The position numbers were made by a program, and so were the translations under genes. Under the pieces are notes generated by a model, which did no database searches, had not been told where the DNA came from, and saw only the letters and a program-made list of their open reading frames with translations. Below, one piece after another: positions 1 to 11,864 of a stretch of 64,000 nucleotides of DNA. Source of the DNA: Leucaena leucocephala (Eukaryota > Streptophyta > Magnoliopsida > Fabales > Fabaceae); the NCBI GenBank assembly GCA_037074615.1, contig CM073569.1:10066001-10130000 (forward strand), written 5' to 3'. Each line of letters opens with the position of its first letter. Positions within the stretch are counted from its first letter, which is position 1.

Positions 1-100
1 AATCCTCTAATTTATTAGAACAGGGACTAGAATAATTTACCTTATTCCTAAGCTTTCCGAGTCCCTAAGCTCCTTGGATTGCTCCTAGCTCAGCCAGAAC

Positions 101-164
101 TCCTTCTTTTTCTTCCTTTCTTTCTCTCTTTCTCTCTCTCTCTCTCTCCCTCTCCCCCTTTCTT
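101..164. repeat. Pyrimidine-rich low-complexity tract
   Basis: About 64 bases of almost pure C/T on the plus strand, including a (CT)n core near 125-147. On the LTR's own (minus) strand it is a GA-rich leader just downstream of the TATA box. Similar GA-rich leaders occur in LTRs C (23090-23150), E (48490-48545) and I (36005-36060), so it is a family trait. Confidence 0.85.
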
Positions 165-203
165 GTTCTTGGCCGTGGTGTGCCTTGAATGGGGGGGAAG
201 GGG

Positions 204-211
204 TATTTATA
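204..211 (-). promoter_or_regulatory. LTR L1 TATA box
   Basis: TATAAATA followed by a C-run on the minus strand. The same TATAAATA+C-run arrangement recurs in nine LTRs of this family in the window, so it is probably the RNA polymerase II promoter core at the U3/R boundary. Confidence 0.7.
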
Positions 212-1747
212 AGTGGAGGGAGGTGGAATAGATGGCTCAAATCGCTCAGCTTCCTTAAGAAGCTTCGCCTGCATCATCGTGATGACATCATCATCATAGA
301 TGAATCATCAAAATGACATCATCCATGGACACCTCACATGCTTAGGTGGTGTAATGGTGGGGCCCTCGGGATACCTCACTAGCTGACTCAGTGCTTCCAG
401 AGAATTCCAGAGTTTTATCCCGGAATGAACGGCTGAGATTGTACCACGTGTCCTTAGCTTTTTCTTCTTCCTCTATGCTCATGCCATGTGGAGTCTTATG
501 GGTACCTTTCATGCCATGTCAAGGCTTTCGGATAAGTCTCAAGCTTTATCTGATCAATTCCCCGGTTATCATTTCAACCGAGTATCTTTACTTTATTGAA
601 AAGCCACTAAAATATTATTTTAATGCCACTTTAACCCACATAATTCTTGGGCTACGTTTTTGGACTCTTGGAATGTCATCTTGGGTCTCTGATCAAGCTC
701 AAGTACACTAATGGCTCAATTCCTAAGAAACATCCCTTGGTAAATTACTAAAATGCCCTTGGTCCCTCTTTATTTACTTTAATGAGTCTAGGGGCATTAT
801 CGTCTTTTCACATCTTACCAGAGTATTCCTTGACCCTGGTCAACTATTTAGATAACCTTCCTTGACTATCTAACCTTAGTCAAATGACCAAAATATCCTT
901 TCCTAATTATTTTATAACACAGGGGTATTTTCGTCATTTTGCACCTTTTTCTGGACACTGGCCCCTTTATCCGATGAATTGATATCGTGGGTCTGGGCCT
1001 CCCTTGGCGTCATCATGGACCTCTTTGTAATGTCATCTGGGCTCATTCAGTCCCAGTTCGCTTATCGATTAATTTTCCAATCGGATATCGGGCGTACACG
1101 AACTCCCGTCAAAATTCACTAAAAAGTGAATAATTTTTCTTACAGATCTCCTTTCTGGATTCTGTCAGTTCCTTGACCTCTATCTTCACAGGACGCATCT
1201 TCTTGTAACTTTTTACTTACATCTGAGGTCCAGGAGATCTGATAAAAATTTCGAATAACTTTTAGACTATCAGATAAATTTCAGCTATCTGAAACTCTAA
1301 TAAAATTTATGTAATAAGCTAGATTAACCAACCTCATTTTCTCTATCTACTGATGAAATTTGGGACTGAAATGCTTCTGGGCAGTTCTAAGCCATTTTCG
1401 GCTCAACTTTCTATAATTACCATTTTGCCCCTGGAAACTTTTCCTCTTTTCAATTAAGTCCCTTAACTTTTCATAATTACACTTAATGGCCCACAACTTG
1501 TGTCTACTTTCCTTTTTGTACCATGAAACTTTTAGACTTTCACTTTAGTCCCTTTCTTTTCTAAAATGACCATTATACCCCTAGGAACTTTTACTATTTA
1601 CACATAAGTCCCTCTACTTTCACTTATTTGCAGTTTAGTCCGTAAAACCCTCTGTATATTTCTGGGACTTCTGCTCAAAGGGGTCTGGTAGCCTATCTAT
1701 TTCAGGCTACTTTCTGAGTCTCTGGGCCTAAAAATTAGGATATTACA

Positions 1748-2386
1748 CAAAGCCTTTATGGGCTAAATTCTCAATAAACTTTACCTAAAAGTATTTATCG
1801 GTTAATTTATTTCACTATAAATTTTGTTATAAATTCTACATAATTCTTTACTGAGTTCTGTCAGTTTCATAAATTCTTATATTAATTATAAGAATTTTTT
1901 ATAAAATTTTATTTGATTATGAGGTTCAGAAGATCATGTAATAATCTTTAGACTGTAAAAATTAATATCAATATCTAGGACCTTAAATTAAAATTTTAAA
2001 AATTATGCCTGGCCCAATTACCATTCTCTATTTACTAGTAAAATTTGGGACTGTAATATTTTTGAGTAGTTTTGGGCCTTTTTTTGCTCAACTTTTCCAT
2101 AATTACAATTTGGCCCCTGAATTTAATAAATTATACTTTAGTACCCTGCAATACTTTTTTATAATTACACTTTATGGCCCATAACTTATCTCTATATTTA
2201 TTTTAGGCCTTAGGACTTTTCTAATTTACAGTTAAGTCCTTAAACTTTTTATTATTTGCAATTTAGTCCCTAGACTTTCACTATTTACAGTTTAGCCCTG
2301 AACTTTTACTATTTACAGTTTAGTCCCTGAAAACCCTCTGTATGTTTCCAGGACTTCTGCTCACAGGGACCTAGTAGCCTATCTAT
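1748..2386 (-). mobile_element. LTR fragment of the same family
   Basis: Resembles the last part of LTR F (62810-63350) in plus orientation, including the recurrent 'cattt(t)agtccct' polypyrimidine phrases and the 'accctctgtatgtttccaggac' type sequence near the LTR start, so it is the first part of a minus-strand LTR. L1 was inserted at its left side and L2 at its right. Its terminal bases are missing, probably lost in the deletion ending at 5929. Confidence 0.65.
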
Positions 2387-5168
2387 TGTCATATCCCCAA
2401 TTTTCTTATATGATATGTAAGTACAGTTTGTACGTAATATACATGAGATTCTCCAAGGAAAATGTTACAAATTAAGGAAGGAAAGGGATTAAATTGTTGA
2501 TAATGGAAAGTTCAAAGACCTAAGTGAAATTTAGAAAAGTCATACGACCAAAATAAAAGGTAGGGATAAATGTTAGGCCAATAAGTGTAATTACAAAAAG
2601 TTTAAGGGACTTAAATATAATTTATCAAAAGTTTAAGGGCAAAATTGTAATTATGAGGAAGTTGTGCCAGAAAAGGCTCAAAACTGCCCATAATTACTAT
2701 AGTCTCAAATTTTACCAGTAAATAGAGAGTGATAATTGGGCCAGGCATATTTTTCAAAATTTTGATTTGAGGCCCTAGATAATTGATATTAATTTATATA
2801 GTCTAGAGATTATTAGAAGACCTTCTAGATCTCCTAATCAAATAAAATTTGGCAATAAATTCCCACAATTAATACAGAAATTTATAAAACTGATAGAGCT
2901 CAGAAAGGAGTTCTGTAGAATATTTAATAGAATTTATAGTAGAATAAAATACCCTATGAATACTTTCGGGTGAGGTTTCTTGGAAATTGAGCCATGAAGG
3001 TATTAGACACATATAAAGGCCAAAGTTGGCATCCCAAAGGCCTAGAAAGATATTTGAATAGTCATGTGGGCCAGTACCTAGAGGGACCCTAAAAAATAGA
3101 AAATTATGAAAATGCCCCTATGTTGTAATAAAAAACAAGAGATGGATGAAGCCATTTTGGTCATTCTGGATAGGTCAAAAATGCCAAGATATCCCTATAT
3201 GATGTCATGGATGATCTCATTCTAAAGTTTCTAGGGCAAACTTTATGGAAGGTGAATTATGGATTATTAGATTATATAGTAACCAAAGTAATCTTGGCCT
3301 TCCATTTTCACCTAAATTTTTCTATAAATACCCACTTTTCAGCATTGTTCAACAGCTTAGACAACCTTAGGGAAACTATGCCAAAATTTATTTTTGAGCT
3401 AGGAAGAAGCATACAATTTGGAGCAAAAAGAAAGGTAATTATTTAGTTCCTTTGATCGTGGACTTTATTCTAGGAAGTTTACTCTTAGTTCTAGTGGTTT
3501 TTATGGAATTTTCCCTTTGATGGTGCTACTAGACATGCTATTCATATGTGGTGAAAATATGAATTTTATGTTATGGATAGTTTAGATAAGCTTAAACAAG
3601 CTAGAATCAAGTGGTATTGGATTGGAAATTCAAGTGTGCATGTAATTAGAGTTTTGTGTTCTTGGTTGCCATTGTACAAATCATTGTTCAATGTGAGAAT
3701 TTCATAATTTTAATGCTTCCAATGGGTTTAAAATGGAAATTTTTGTGGGGATAAAGTAGAGAAACAAGTAGTGGAAGCATTGGAATCAAAATGAGATTTT
3801 TTTGAAAAAAAGAGGAGGCATTTCAGTTCTGTATAGTAGCCAAGAAAGTAGTTTGATTTTGAAAATTTTGATTTCATATTTGGAATCTACATGAAAAATT
3901 ATGTGGAAATGAACCATGAGAATTTATTTTAGAAAGATGGAATTATAAGACATAAAATGGACAAAGAATGGAATCTAGTTTTGAAATTGTTTTGAAGTTA
4001 AGTTGTAACTTGATATTACTTTGTATTGGTTAGGTTTTGACATTTGTTTGGGAAGAAGACCATCTCAAGAAGAGTTTGACAAGGATAACTTAAGAGGTAG
4101 CAAGAATACCTAATAATAATCTTATATTTGTTTGACTTTATGCATGCTTATTAGTTATGATTCTTGGTTGAGGTTAAGATAATGCTATGATGATGATGAA
4201 GTATGAATGATTGCAACTCCTTGTAATAAATGTCATGACAATATGCATGTTAGAGTTAGCTTATGTATGGTTATGAAGTAGCTCCCATATCATGATAACA
4301 TGTTAGGCATTTAATCAAGCATGTATGATATTATAGTTTGTATGACTTGCTATTGAGATTTAATTTCCATGAAATTTCATTCTTTCCATATACATAACCA
4401 TGTTATAGGTTCTAGAACCTTCCAAGGAAAAAGAGTAAATATGGGTGAATGAACTTGTATAATAAGTTAAGATAACTACATGACATTTTGGGATGACAAT
4501 ATGGAATGCATAGTACATTATAGTGTGTATGTAATGTGAGGCCGTACTATTGTGATGATATTTTCTGTGACTTAACCAACTCGTGACATGAAATTTTGCA
4601 TGAGACTAGCAATGATATAGAGATTTAAATGGACACCACAAATGCCTCAATTGGTTAAGTTTTCGATTTAATATGTGTTTTCCAAGTTGGAGATAAAATT
4701 TGTAATGGGATAAAACAAGCAACCAGAGGCTGTGAGGTTCAAGCGCAAATTTCAAATAGCAAATGATCAAAATTTTCCACGAACTACTATGGGATTAAAG
4801 AAAACATCTTGAGCTTTAAATCCATAGTTAACACGTTTCATTTAGATAAGTGAACAAGGAGAAATAAATTTTTGAAAATAAGGTAAGAAAACTGGAACTT
4901 CTAGATTTACCAAATGAACAATACTTTTCAACGAATAAACTGAATTCATTTAGACAATAAAACTTCAGTTTTATATTTTTCCTTCAAAGTTCAATGAAAT
5001 AGCTTTTATTAGAAATTGGAACCACTCCATTTTGATTTTTCTATATTTAATTATGAATTTTCAAAATTGGGTCTGTAATAGGAATACAAAATGAATAGTA
5101 CCCAAGATTCTTTTTCTTGAAAATTCATGTTTCTAAGTTAAAGAGGTATTTAATTGGTTCAAGATACT
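2387..5168 (+). mobile_element. LTR L2 (TGTCATATCC start), 3' end missing
   Basis: Begins TGTCATATCC like LTR A at 28991 and runs through the family's TATA box, splice-donor-like site (GT 3435-3436) and gene-free downstream body. It stops at 5168, where another LTR begins, roughly 70-80 bases short of the usual GGATGTTTCA end. No internal coding domain is attached. The 79-codon open frame at 3207-3446 overlaps the promoter and leader and has no recognisable family. Confidence 0.75.
3323..3330 (+). promoter_or_regulatory. LTR L2 TATA box
   Basis: TATAAATA followed by CCC, at the position conserved in this LTR family; a splice-donor-like AAAG|GTAATT follows 112 bases later. Confidence 0.7.
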
Positions 5169-5929
5169 TGTAACATCCCTAATTTCTGTACTACGTTGTA
5201 TGTACAGGTTAAATAAAATATATGAGATTTTTAGGAAAAGATGTGGCCATATTTATGTAAAGAAAAGGGTTAATTGGAAGAGGAAGAAAGTCTAAGAGTC
5301 AAAGTGCAAAAGTACGAAAATGCCACTGTGATGCCCTAAGAAACCAGAAGTAAATAGAGGGCATTTTAGTCATTTCACACAATGGATGAATATCAGAGGA
5401 AATTTGATAGTAAATTATTATAATTAATATGAGAATTTATGGAGTTGACAGAAGTCAAAAAGGAGTCCTGTAGAATTAATTATGGAATTTACGGTGAAAA
5501 AGGACACCGATAAAGGGTTAAAGGAAATGTATGTAATTTTTAACAAGACTTCTGGGGCTCAGAAAATTATGAAACTTTGTAGAGAATTCATTTTATATTA
5601 GAATAAATTTCTAAAAATGTTAGAACAATTAAAAGAGGTGTTTAGCATTTATGCTAAGATCAGGGTGATTTATGGATATTGGTATAAGGAAAATACATTG
5701 GGATTTGGGCCAATTAGCTATTGGACCTAAAAGAGACCCAACATGTCATCCTAGGCCAGCCCAATAAGGCCCAAAAGTTGTCTTGGAGCCCAAGTCCAAA
5801 AATAAATAATTTATGGATTTTTGGAAATAAAGAAAAAGAGAATAAAGTAAGAATTATGTTTTGCACATGGTGGGACCCACATGGACTCAAAAATGGCGCC
5901 AAAGAAGAGAGCTTATCATACAACCCAAA
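5169..5929 (+). mobile_element. LTR H, first ~760 bp only
   Basis: Starts TGTAACATCCCTAATTTCTG, nearly identical to the start of LTR B at 30566, and follows it base by base with small changes to about 5900. It then stops abruptly at the Copia 1 LTR sequence (from about 5930). TATA box and later parts are absent. Inserted into L2 at 5168/5169. The truncation is shared with the adjoining Copia LTR, pointing to one deletion. Confidence 0.8.
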
Positions 5930-6650
5930 ATATATGAGGATCGATAAACGATGTAACCTTTCATACAACCATATCACGTCCCTTATGTCACACGATATTT
6001 CGGTCAAGGATGAGGCATGGAGAACTTCATCCTCCTGTTCTTGACCGTTACTTTCTCGATCCCTTAGTAGTCTGAATATAGAAATGGAACTACCCTTCCA
6101 TTCCAGTATGGCCATACATTTCTCAGACTCACTAATCGAGGGGCCCAGTAATATCTCTCTACGAATGTGAGGGATAAATTCCATCTTGACCATTCACATT
6201 CCTCCGCATGAAAAACCACTAAGCCCGAGCATAGCCTTTATAATCACTCGGTCAAAAGTGACTTTTGACTAGGTCAAAGCTGAGCGTTTGTCATGTAGGA
6301 ATCCATGATGATCTCAGGTCAAAGGGCATAGTGGCATGGCTTGTATATGAGAGAAGCTTATGACTTGACCCATGCAGCTCTCTCATAGCGGGTCGGTCCA
6401 ACACCCTGTACTCTTACATGTGCTTATGACTTTGATTTATATCTCTATATATCTTCAAAGTTATACTGGTCTTATTTCATCTCTGCTCCCGCATAGATGA
6501 CCGACCAGGGATATTTAGGATAAGATCACGAGTTATCCAAGGATTGTCATCATAGTAAACATGCAAATAATATGATAACATAATTAAGAAATTCATAAAT
6601 CAACAATGTTCATAAGATAATGATTGTCCCCTAGGGCACAATCTCCAACA
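5930..6650 (-). repeat. Copia 1 3' LTR, truncated
   Basis: Matches 12852-13579 nearly base for base (for example 6006-6060 against 12930-12984) and ends with the complement of TGTTGGAGATTG. Only the first ~720 bases in element direction survive; the part corresponding to 11747-12851, which holds the GTCGCGAC array and AT-rich hairpins, is gone. Confidence 0.9.
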
Positions 6651-6661
6651 TCCTCCCACTT
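6651..6661 (-). promoter_or_regulatory. Copia 1 polypurine tract
   Basis: Reads AAGTGGGAGGA on the minus strand, directly before the TGTTGG start of the 3' LTR. The identical tract lies before the 3' LTR of Copia 2 (42596-42606). It would be the plus-strand DNA primer site in reverse transcription. Confidence 0.85.
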
Positions 6662-6664
6662 GCA

Positions 6665-8394
6665 CTAGGTACAATCATTAATTTGCCTAATTCCCATTGA
6701 CCTAACATGACACTCATGTTTTGCTTGCACAAGCGGCTTTGTTAGAGGATCAGCAACATTGTCTTCCCCTGCTACCTTGCATATTTTTATATCACCTCTA
6801 TTATTGATTTCTCTGATGAGATGAAATCGCCTGAGTATATGCTTGGTCCTTTGATGTGACCTAGGCTCTTTGGCCTGTGCAATGGCACCACTATTGTCAC
6901 AGAAAAAGTTATTGGATCTGAGATGGTAGGTACCACCCCTAGTTCTGTAATGAACTTCCTTATCCAAACGGCCTCCTTAGCTGCATCAGATGCTGCTATA
7001 TACTCAGCTTCCGTTGCAGAATCTGCTATATTGCTCTGCTTAGAGCTCTTCCAGCTTACCGCTCCATTATTTAGGAGGAATATGTATCCAGATTGCGATT
7101 TCTGGTCATCCTGGTCAGTTTGGAAACTTGCATCTGTGTAACCAGTTACATAGAGCTCGTCATCCAATCCACCATAGACCAAGAATAAGTCCTTAGTCCT
7201 TCTCAAGTACTTAAGGATATTCTTGATAGCAGTCCAATGGCCCTCACCGGGGTCCTGTTGATATCTGCTAGTCATACTTAAGGCAAACGAGACATCCGGT
7301 CGAGTACATAACATGGCGTACATGATAGATCCTATGGCCGAAGCATATGGAACCTTACTCATGCGACCTCGCTGATCTGGTGTACTAGGACACAAATCCT
7401 TGCTGAGGTGAATACCATGAGACATGGGTATGAAACCCCTCTTTGATTCCTGCATATTGAACCTATGCAGTATCTTGTCTATATATGTGCTCTGACTCAG
7501 TCCTAGAAGCCTTTTAGATATATCTCTATAGATCCTAATTCCTAGGATGTAGGTGGCTTCACCCAAGTCTTTCATCGAGAAAGATTTTCCTAACCAAGAC
7601 TTGACAATCTGCAAGGTAGGAATGTCATTCCCAATGAGTAGGATGTCATCGACATATAGTACCAAAATTACAACTGTGCTCCCACTAACCTTCTTGTACA
7701 CACAAGGTTCATCAATGTTTTGAAGAAATCCAAACTCTTTGACTACTTCATCAAAACGATGATTCCAACTCCGAGATGCTTGCTTCAGTCCATAAATGGA
7801 CCTTTGAAGCTTGCACACCTTACCAGAGTCCTCAGAACGCACAAAACCTTCAGGTTGTGTCATGTACACATCCTCAAGGAGCTTTCCATTAAGGAAGGCT
7901 GTCTTGACGTCCATCTGCCATATTTCATAGTCATAATATGCTGCAATGGCAAGGAGGATTCTGATTGATTTGGCCATTGCGACTGGGGAAAAGGTCTCAT
8001 CATAGTCCACACCATGAGTTTGAGTAAATCCTTTTGCAACCAGTCGTGCCTTGAAGACATTTACATTGCCATCCATGTCAGTTTTCTCTTTAAAAACCCA
8101 CTTGCACCCGACGGTTTTTACACCTTCAGGCGGGTAGACTAAGGTCCATACCTTATTGTCGTACATGGATTGCATCTCATACTTCATGGCACTAAGCCAT
8201 TTTTCAGAGTTTGGTCCCACTATAGCTTCTCGATAGGTAGTTGGCTCATTATGCTCAATGAGCAACACATCACGATTGTCAGAAATCAGAAATCCATATC
8301 TCTGAGGCTGAAGTTGTGCCCTATTAGATCGCCGTGGGCCTTGCGTGACCTGAGGAGTCTCAACAACTTGTTGTGAGTCTTCTCTATTTTCCAT
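6665..8394 (-). pseudogene. Copia reverse transcriptase-RNase H, frameshifted
   Basis: Second half of the Copia polyprotein. From the ATG at 8394 an open frame of 535 codons runs to 6787. RT core spans about residues 60-310, with catalytic D162 (in QMDVKTAFLNG) and YVDD at 247-250; the RNase H region follows, with D421 (GYTDASF), E464 (TEAEYIA) and D470. Near residue 497 the frame slips: the matching C-terminal part (CDNSGAIAQAKE to the stop) continues in another frame at 6665-6967. Copia 2 has one more base at this point, so a single-base deletion near 6903 is likely. This frame is the same as that of the gag-PR-INT frame upstream (10641 and 8394 differ by a multiple of 3), so both halves were once one polyprotein. 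Confidence 0.9.
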
Positions 8395-8475
8395 CTATAG
8401 TTCTGTGGTGTCTTGTGGCTCTCGAACTTCTTCGAGGTGTACCTTGCTCCCACTGGTTCTTTTAGAGATAAATTC

Positions 8476-10641
8476 TCATTCTAGAAAGATACCATTTCTG
8501 ACAACAAACACTTTGTTATCAGTGGGGTTGTAGACATAATATCCCTTGGTTTCCTTAGGATATCCCACAAAAAGGCACTTTGAAGATTTGGGCGCTAACT
8601 TATCTGAGGCTTGTTGCTTAACATAGACCTCACATCCCCAAATCTTGAGAAAAGACAAACTAGGTTTCCTCCCAGTCCATATCTCATACGGAGTCTTTTC
8701 AACTGCCTTAGATGGAACACGATTCAGTGTGAACGCAGCTGTCTCTAGGGCGTGGCCCCAAAAGGATGGTGGAAGATCTGTTCGACTCATCATGGATCGA
8801 ACCATATCTAATAGTGTTCGATTCCTCCGTTCAGAAATGCCATTCCATTGTGGTGTTCCTGGAGGAGTTAATTGTGAGACTATCCCACAATTCCTAAGAT
8901 GATCGATAAACTCTTGGCTCAAATATTCACCACCTCGATTAGATCGAAGGGCTTTAATTGTTTTGCCAAGCTGGTTTTGTACTTCATTTTGAAATATCTT
9001 GAACATTTCAAAAGATTCGGATTTATGTTTCATTACATAGACGTAGCCATATCTACTGAAATCATCTATGAATATGATGAAGTACGAATAACCTCTTGTG
9101 GCATTTGTATTCATCGGTCCACACACATCTATATGTATGAATCCCAACAAATCAGTGGCCCTCTCACTGTGCCCAGTGAAAGGAGACTTTGTCATCTTTC
9201 CTAACAAACAAGACTCGCAAGTATCATATGATTCAAAATCAAATGAGTTGAGAAATCCATCTTGATGGAGTTTAGAAATGCGTTTCTCATTTATATGGCC
9301 CAGACGACAGTGCCAGAGGTATGTCGGATTCAAATCATTTGGTTTGACCCTTTTGGCGGTTATGTTATAGATATTTCCATGATTGGGTTGTTCCAATTTT
9401 AATATGTAATGATGCAAATCACCATGAGCATAGAAAATATCATTACGATAAATGGAACATTTACCATTCCCAGAAATGGAAGTGTAACCTTCCTTATCCA
9501 AATAAGAAAGAGAAACAATGTTACTACTCAAAGCAGGAACATAATAGCAATTGTTCAAAACTAACAAAAGCCCAGTGGGCAGAACTAATTCATAAGTGCC
9601 TACAGCTAAAGCAGCAACCTTTGCTCTATTTCCAACTCGTAGGTCAACTTTGCCCTTTTTCAGCTTTCTACTGCCCTTTAGGCCCTGCACATTTGTACAA
9701 ATGTGAGAACCACATGCAGTATTTAATACCCATGTAGTGGAAGTAGAGAGATGAATGTCTATAACATAAATACCTGAAGCGATAGTCCCGCTATCCTTCT
9801 TGTTCTTTTTCAGATCTTCAAGGTAGAGTTTGCAATTCCTCTTCCAATGACTCAGTTCATTGCAGAAGAAGCAAACTCCTTCCTTTGGAGGCTTTGCCTT
9901 CTTTGGTGCAGGCTTGGTTTCGGGCTTGCCTGACTCTTTGGTCTTACCAGATGAGCCATGACCCTTCCCCTTGCCCTTGCCTTTCCTTTTCATACCCTTT
10001 CCTTTCTGAACCATCAAAACAGTACTGGGCTTCTTCTTAACAGTCGGCTCAGCAGTTTTAAGCATCCTATGCAGTTCAGAAATAGATTTCTCCATGTTGT
10101 TCATGTTGTAGTTCATGACAAACTGGTCATAACTTTCCGAGAGTGAGTTCAAGATCAAATCTGTAGCTAACTCCTGGCTAATGGGAAATCCAAGCCTCTC
10201 AAGGTGATCTATGTACCCTTTCATCTTTAAGACATGAGTACTCACTGATGCACCTTCAGCCATCTTGCAAGAATGTAAGGCCTTAGTGGTCTTATATCTC
10301 TCTTGCCTTGCTTGTTGCTGGAACATTTCCTTAAGATGCACAATCATCTCATAAGCCTCCATATGTTCCAAATTTCTTTGGAGCTCCAGAACCATGGTGG
10401 CAAGCATCAAGCATCCCACATCGACAGAGTCTTCCTTATGCTTCGCATAAGAATATCTCTGAGCTCTAGGAGCATTGGCTGCTGGCTCCTTAGGAATGGG
10501 TTGATCTAGGACATATACCTTTCTTTCCTGCTTGAGAACAATTCTCAAGTTCCTGAACCAGTCAAGAAAGTTTGTCCCATTGAGTTTGTCCTTCTCAAGG
10601 ACAGATCGCAACGATAATGTAGCAGTATTACTAGTCGTCAT
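8476..10641 (-). CDS. Copia gag-protease-integrase polyprotein part
   Basis: 721-codon open frame from an ATG that is also conserved in Copia 2. Order: Copia-type gag (about 1-240) with a Lys/Gly-rich stretch (213-250); CCHC zinc knuckle C257-C260-H265-C270; protease around 304-315, where the catalytic D(S/T)G triad reads NTA (N307); pre-integrase HHCC finger H444, H449, C475, C478; integrase core D505, N568 (normally Asp), E604, spacing 62 and 35; then the core's C-terminal side to 721. The frame ends at TGA and a TAG follows before the RT part, both in frame, so this is the N-terminal half of one broken gag-pol. The two Asp-to-Asn changes would disable protease and integrase. In life gag packages RNA, protease cuts the polyprotein and integrase inserts the DNA copy. 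Confidence 0.93.
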   Translation of the reverse strand: MTTSNTATLSLRSVLEKDKLNGTNFLDWFRNLRIVLKQERKVYVLDQPIPKEPAANAPRAQRYSYAKHKEDSVDVGCLMLATMVLELQRNLEHMEAYEMIVHLKEMFQQQARQERYKTTKALHSCKMAEGASVSTHVLKMKGYIDHLERLGFPISQELATDLILNSLSESYDQFVMNYNMNNMEKSISELHRMLKTAEPTVKKKPSTVLMVQKGKGMKRKGKGKGKGHGSSGKTKESGKPETKPAPKKAKPPKEGVCFFCNELSHWKRNCKLYLEDLKKNKKDSGTIASGIYVIDIHLSTSTTWVLNTACGSHICTNVQGLKGSRKLKKGKVDLRVGNRAKVAALAVGTYELVLPTGLLLVLNNCYYVPALSSNIVSLSYLDKEGYTSISGNGKCSIYRNDIFYAHGDLHHYILKLEQPNHGNIYNITAKRVKPNDLNPTYLWHCRLGHINEKRISKLHQDGFLNSFDFESYDTCESCLLGKMTKSPFTGHSERATDLLGFIHIDVCGPMNTNATRGYSYFIIFIDDFSRYGYVYVMKHKSESFEMFKIFQNEVQNQLGKTIKALRSNRGGEYLSQEFIDHLRNCGIVSQLTPPGTPQWNGISERRNRTLLDMVRSMMSRTDLPPSFWGHALETAAFTLNRVPSKAVEKTPYEIWTGRKPSLSFLKIWGCEVYVKQQASDKLAPKSSKCLFVGYPKETKGYYVYNPTDNKVFVVRNGIFLE

Positions 10642-11746
10642 GATTCTACAATTAAAATATGCAATTTAATTAGCAATCTCCCACTGAATAAAACAACCCT
10701 CAATGTAATAATTAGTGGGCTAAGATCCATATTTGGCTTAAACTTGAGTCCGCTTTGGCAGGACGCTCAACTTTAAGTTATTTAGGTAGGTAACAACTTT
10801 ACCTATTACATCAAATGTAATTCTTAGATATTTATGGGATTCCATCATCATATGATCCGGCATATTTTAATCCCATCTAATGCCTTAAGATCCAAAACCG
10901 TTTTGATAATCTCAATTAAGTCAAACAATAACAAACATAAGAGTAGCACCATTACTCTTGCTTATCTCCCCAAGATAACTCAAATGCACCCACTTTGGTG
11001 GAGCCTACAAACGAGCGATCGAGGTTTTGACAAGTGTTCATTAATTGACGGCATATGACTTAAGATTTCTTTTAGAGGGTTTAATTAACTATCCTGTTTG
11101 CATGTATCTCGATTGTATCTCATACCAGTATTATGCATATAAAACATACATGCAGTGATCTAATCAAAAGATGCATAATCTTAAACGTGATACAATATGG
11201 CTCACTTATCCTAAGTCCCCTCAAGCTAATAAGAGGAACTCTCTAGTTAGAATAGGAAAATTACATAAGGAAACCTCGTTTTAACATTCGAGGGGAGTGA
11301 GATGAGAAGAAAATGTACAACGAGAGAAATTAGAGGAAGGCACGACACGCAGGCCGTATTTAGAAAAATTACAACACTTGTAATCTAGAGCCATACTATT
11401 CACCATACCCAAACATTCAAGAATCAAAATTCATACTATTTGAAGGGCAATAAATGTTTCAAAACATTCATACATCAGGAAAGCCAGTATATCTTACGAT
11501 TATGTTGCGCTACGAACAGGTAGCCACGGCGGTCCCGCTATTAATATTAATTGATCAAATCAATTAACATACACCATCGATTTCAGTTTCCTTTTAGATT
11601 CCGTATATGTCATACATAAACAGATTCCATATATGTCATACATATCTCGCATGTTATCATATAATCAGCTAAGAAGTCTAACATACATCACATGTATCAA
11701 CAATCAAACCTAACTTAAACATAAAACGGCATGGCTTTGATACCAC
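10642..11746 (-). other. Copia 1 untranslated leader
   Basis: About 1.1 kb between the PBS and the gag ATG, without a credible open frame. It is closely matched by 39801-40966 in Copia 2, including the small frames at 10834-11058 and 40550-40774, which lie on the strand opposite to the element and are shadows. No further signal was recognised. Confidence 0.75.
11733..11745 (-). promoter_or_regulatory. Copia 1 primer-binding site (tRNA-iMet type)
   Basis: Minus strand reads TGGTATCAAAGCC one base after the 5' LTR end (CCCTACA). It complements the 3' end of plant initiator tRNA-Met with one mismatch; Copia 2 has the perfect TGGTATCAGAGC at 39802. Confidence 0.9.
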
Positions 11747-11864
11747 TGTAGGGAATTGGAAGACACGCAGCGGAAATTAACTTTAAAAATTTTTCCATTC
11801 CCAGCCAGGATCTACCGAATATGTTTAAGTCAAGGAGAAAGAAGTGTTACCTTCAGTATTCGAG

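Larger units (their letters stand above)
1..1747 (-). mobile_element. LTR L1 of the TGTAACATCC family, cut by window start
   Basis: On the minus strand it begins TGTAATATCCTAATTTTTAG at 1747, matching the start of LTR E at 46840 (TGTAACATCCTAATTTTCAG) and its following sequence (GGCC.AGAGACTCAG). It shares the family layout: TATA box, pyrimidine-rich leader, then a splice-donor-like site at 39-40. The far end lies outside the window, so solo LTR versus part of a full element cannot be decided. The short open frames inside it (for example 391-711) have no family resemblance and are treated as chance. Confidence 0.8.

Noticed and set aside
391..711. 106-codon frame in LTR L1
   Set aside because: Runs antisense to the LTR promoter region, and similar frames at 36114-36515 and 48042-48281 differ by frameshifts; it follows shared LTR sequence, not a protein.
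5714..6193. 159-codon minus-strand open frame
   Set aside because: It crosses the junction of two truncated LTRs from different families and has no domain; open by chance.
11733..11745. tRNA-like sequence
   Set aside because: Only the complement of a tRNA 3' end, that is a primer-binding site; no cloverleaf around it. The same holds for 25741-25758 and 39802-39813.
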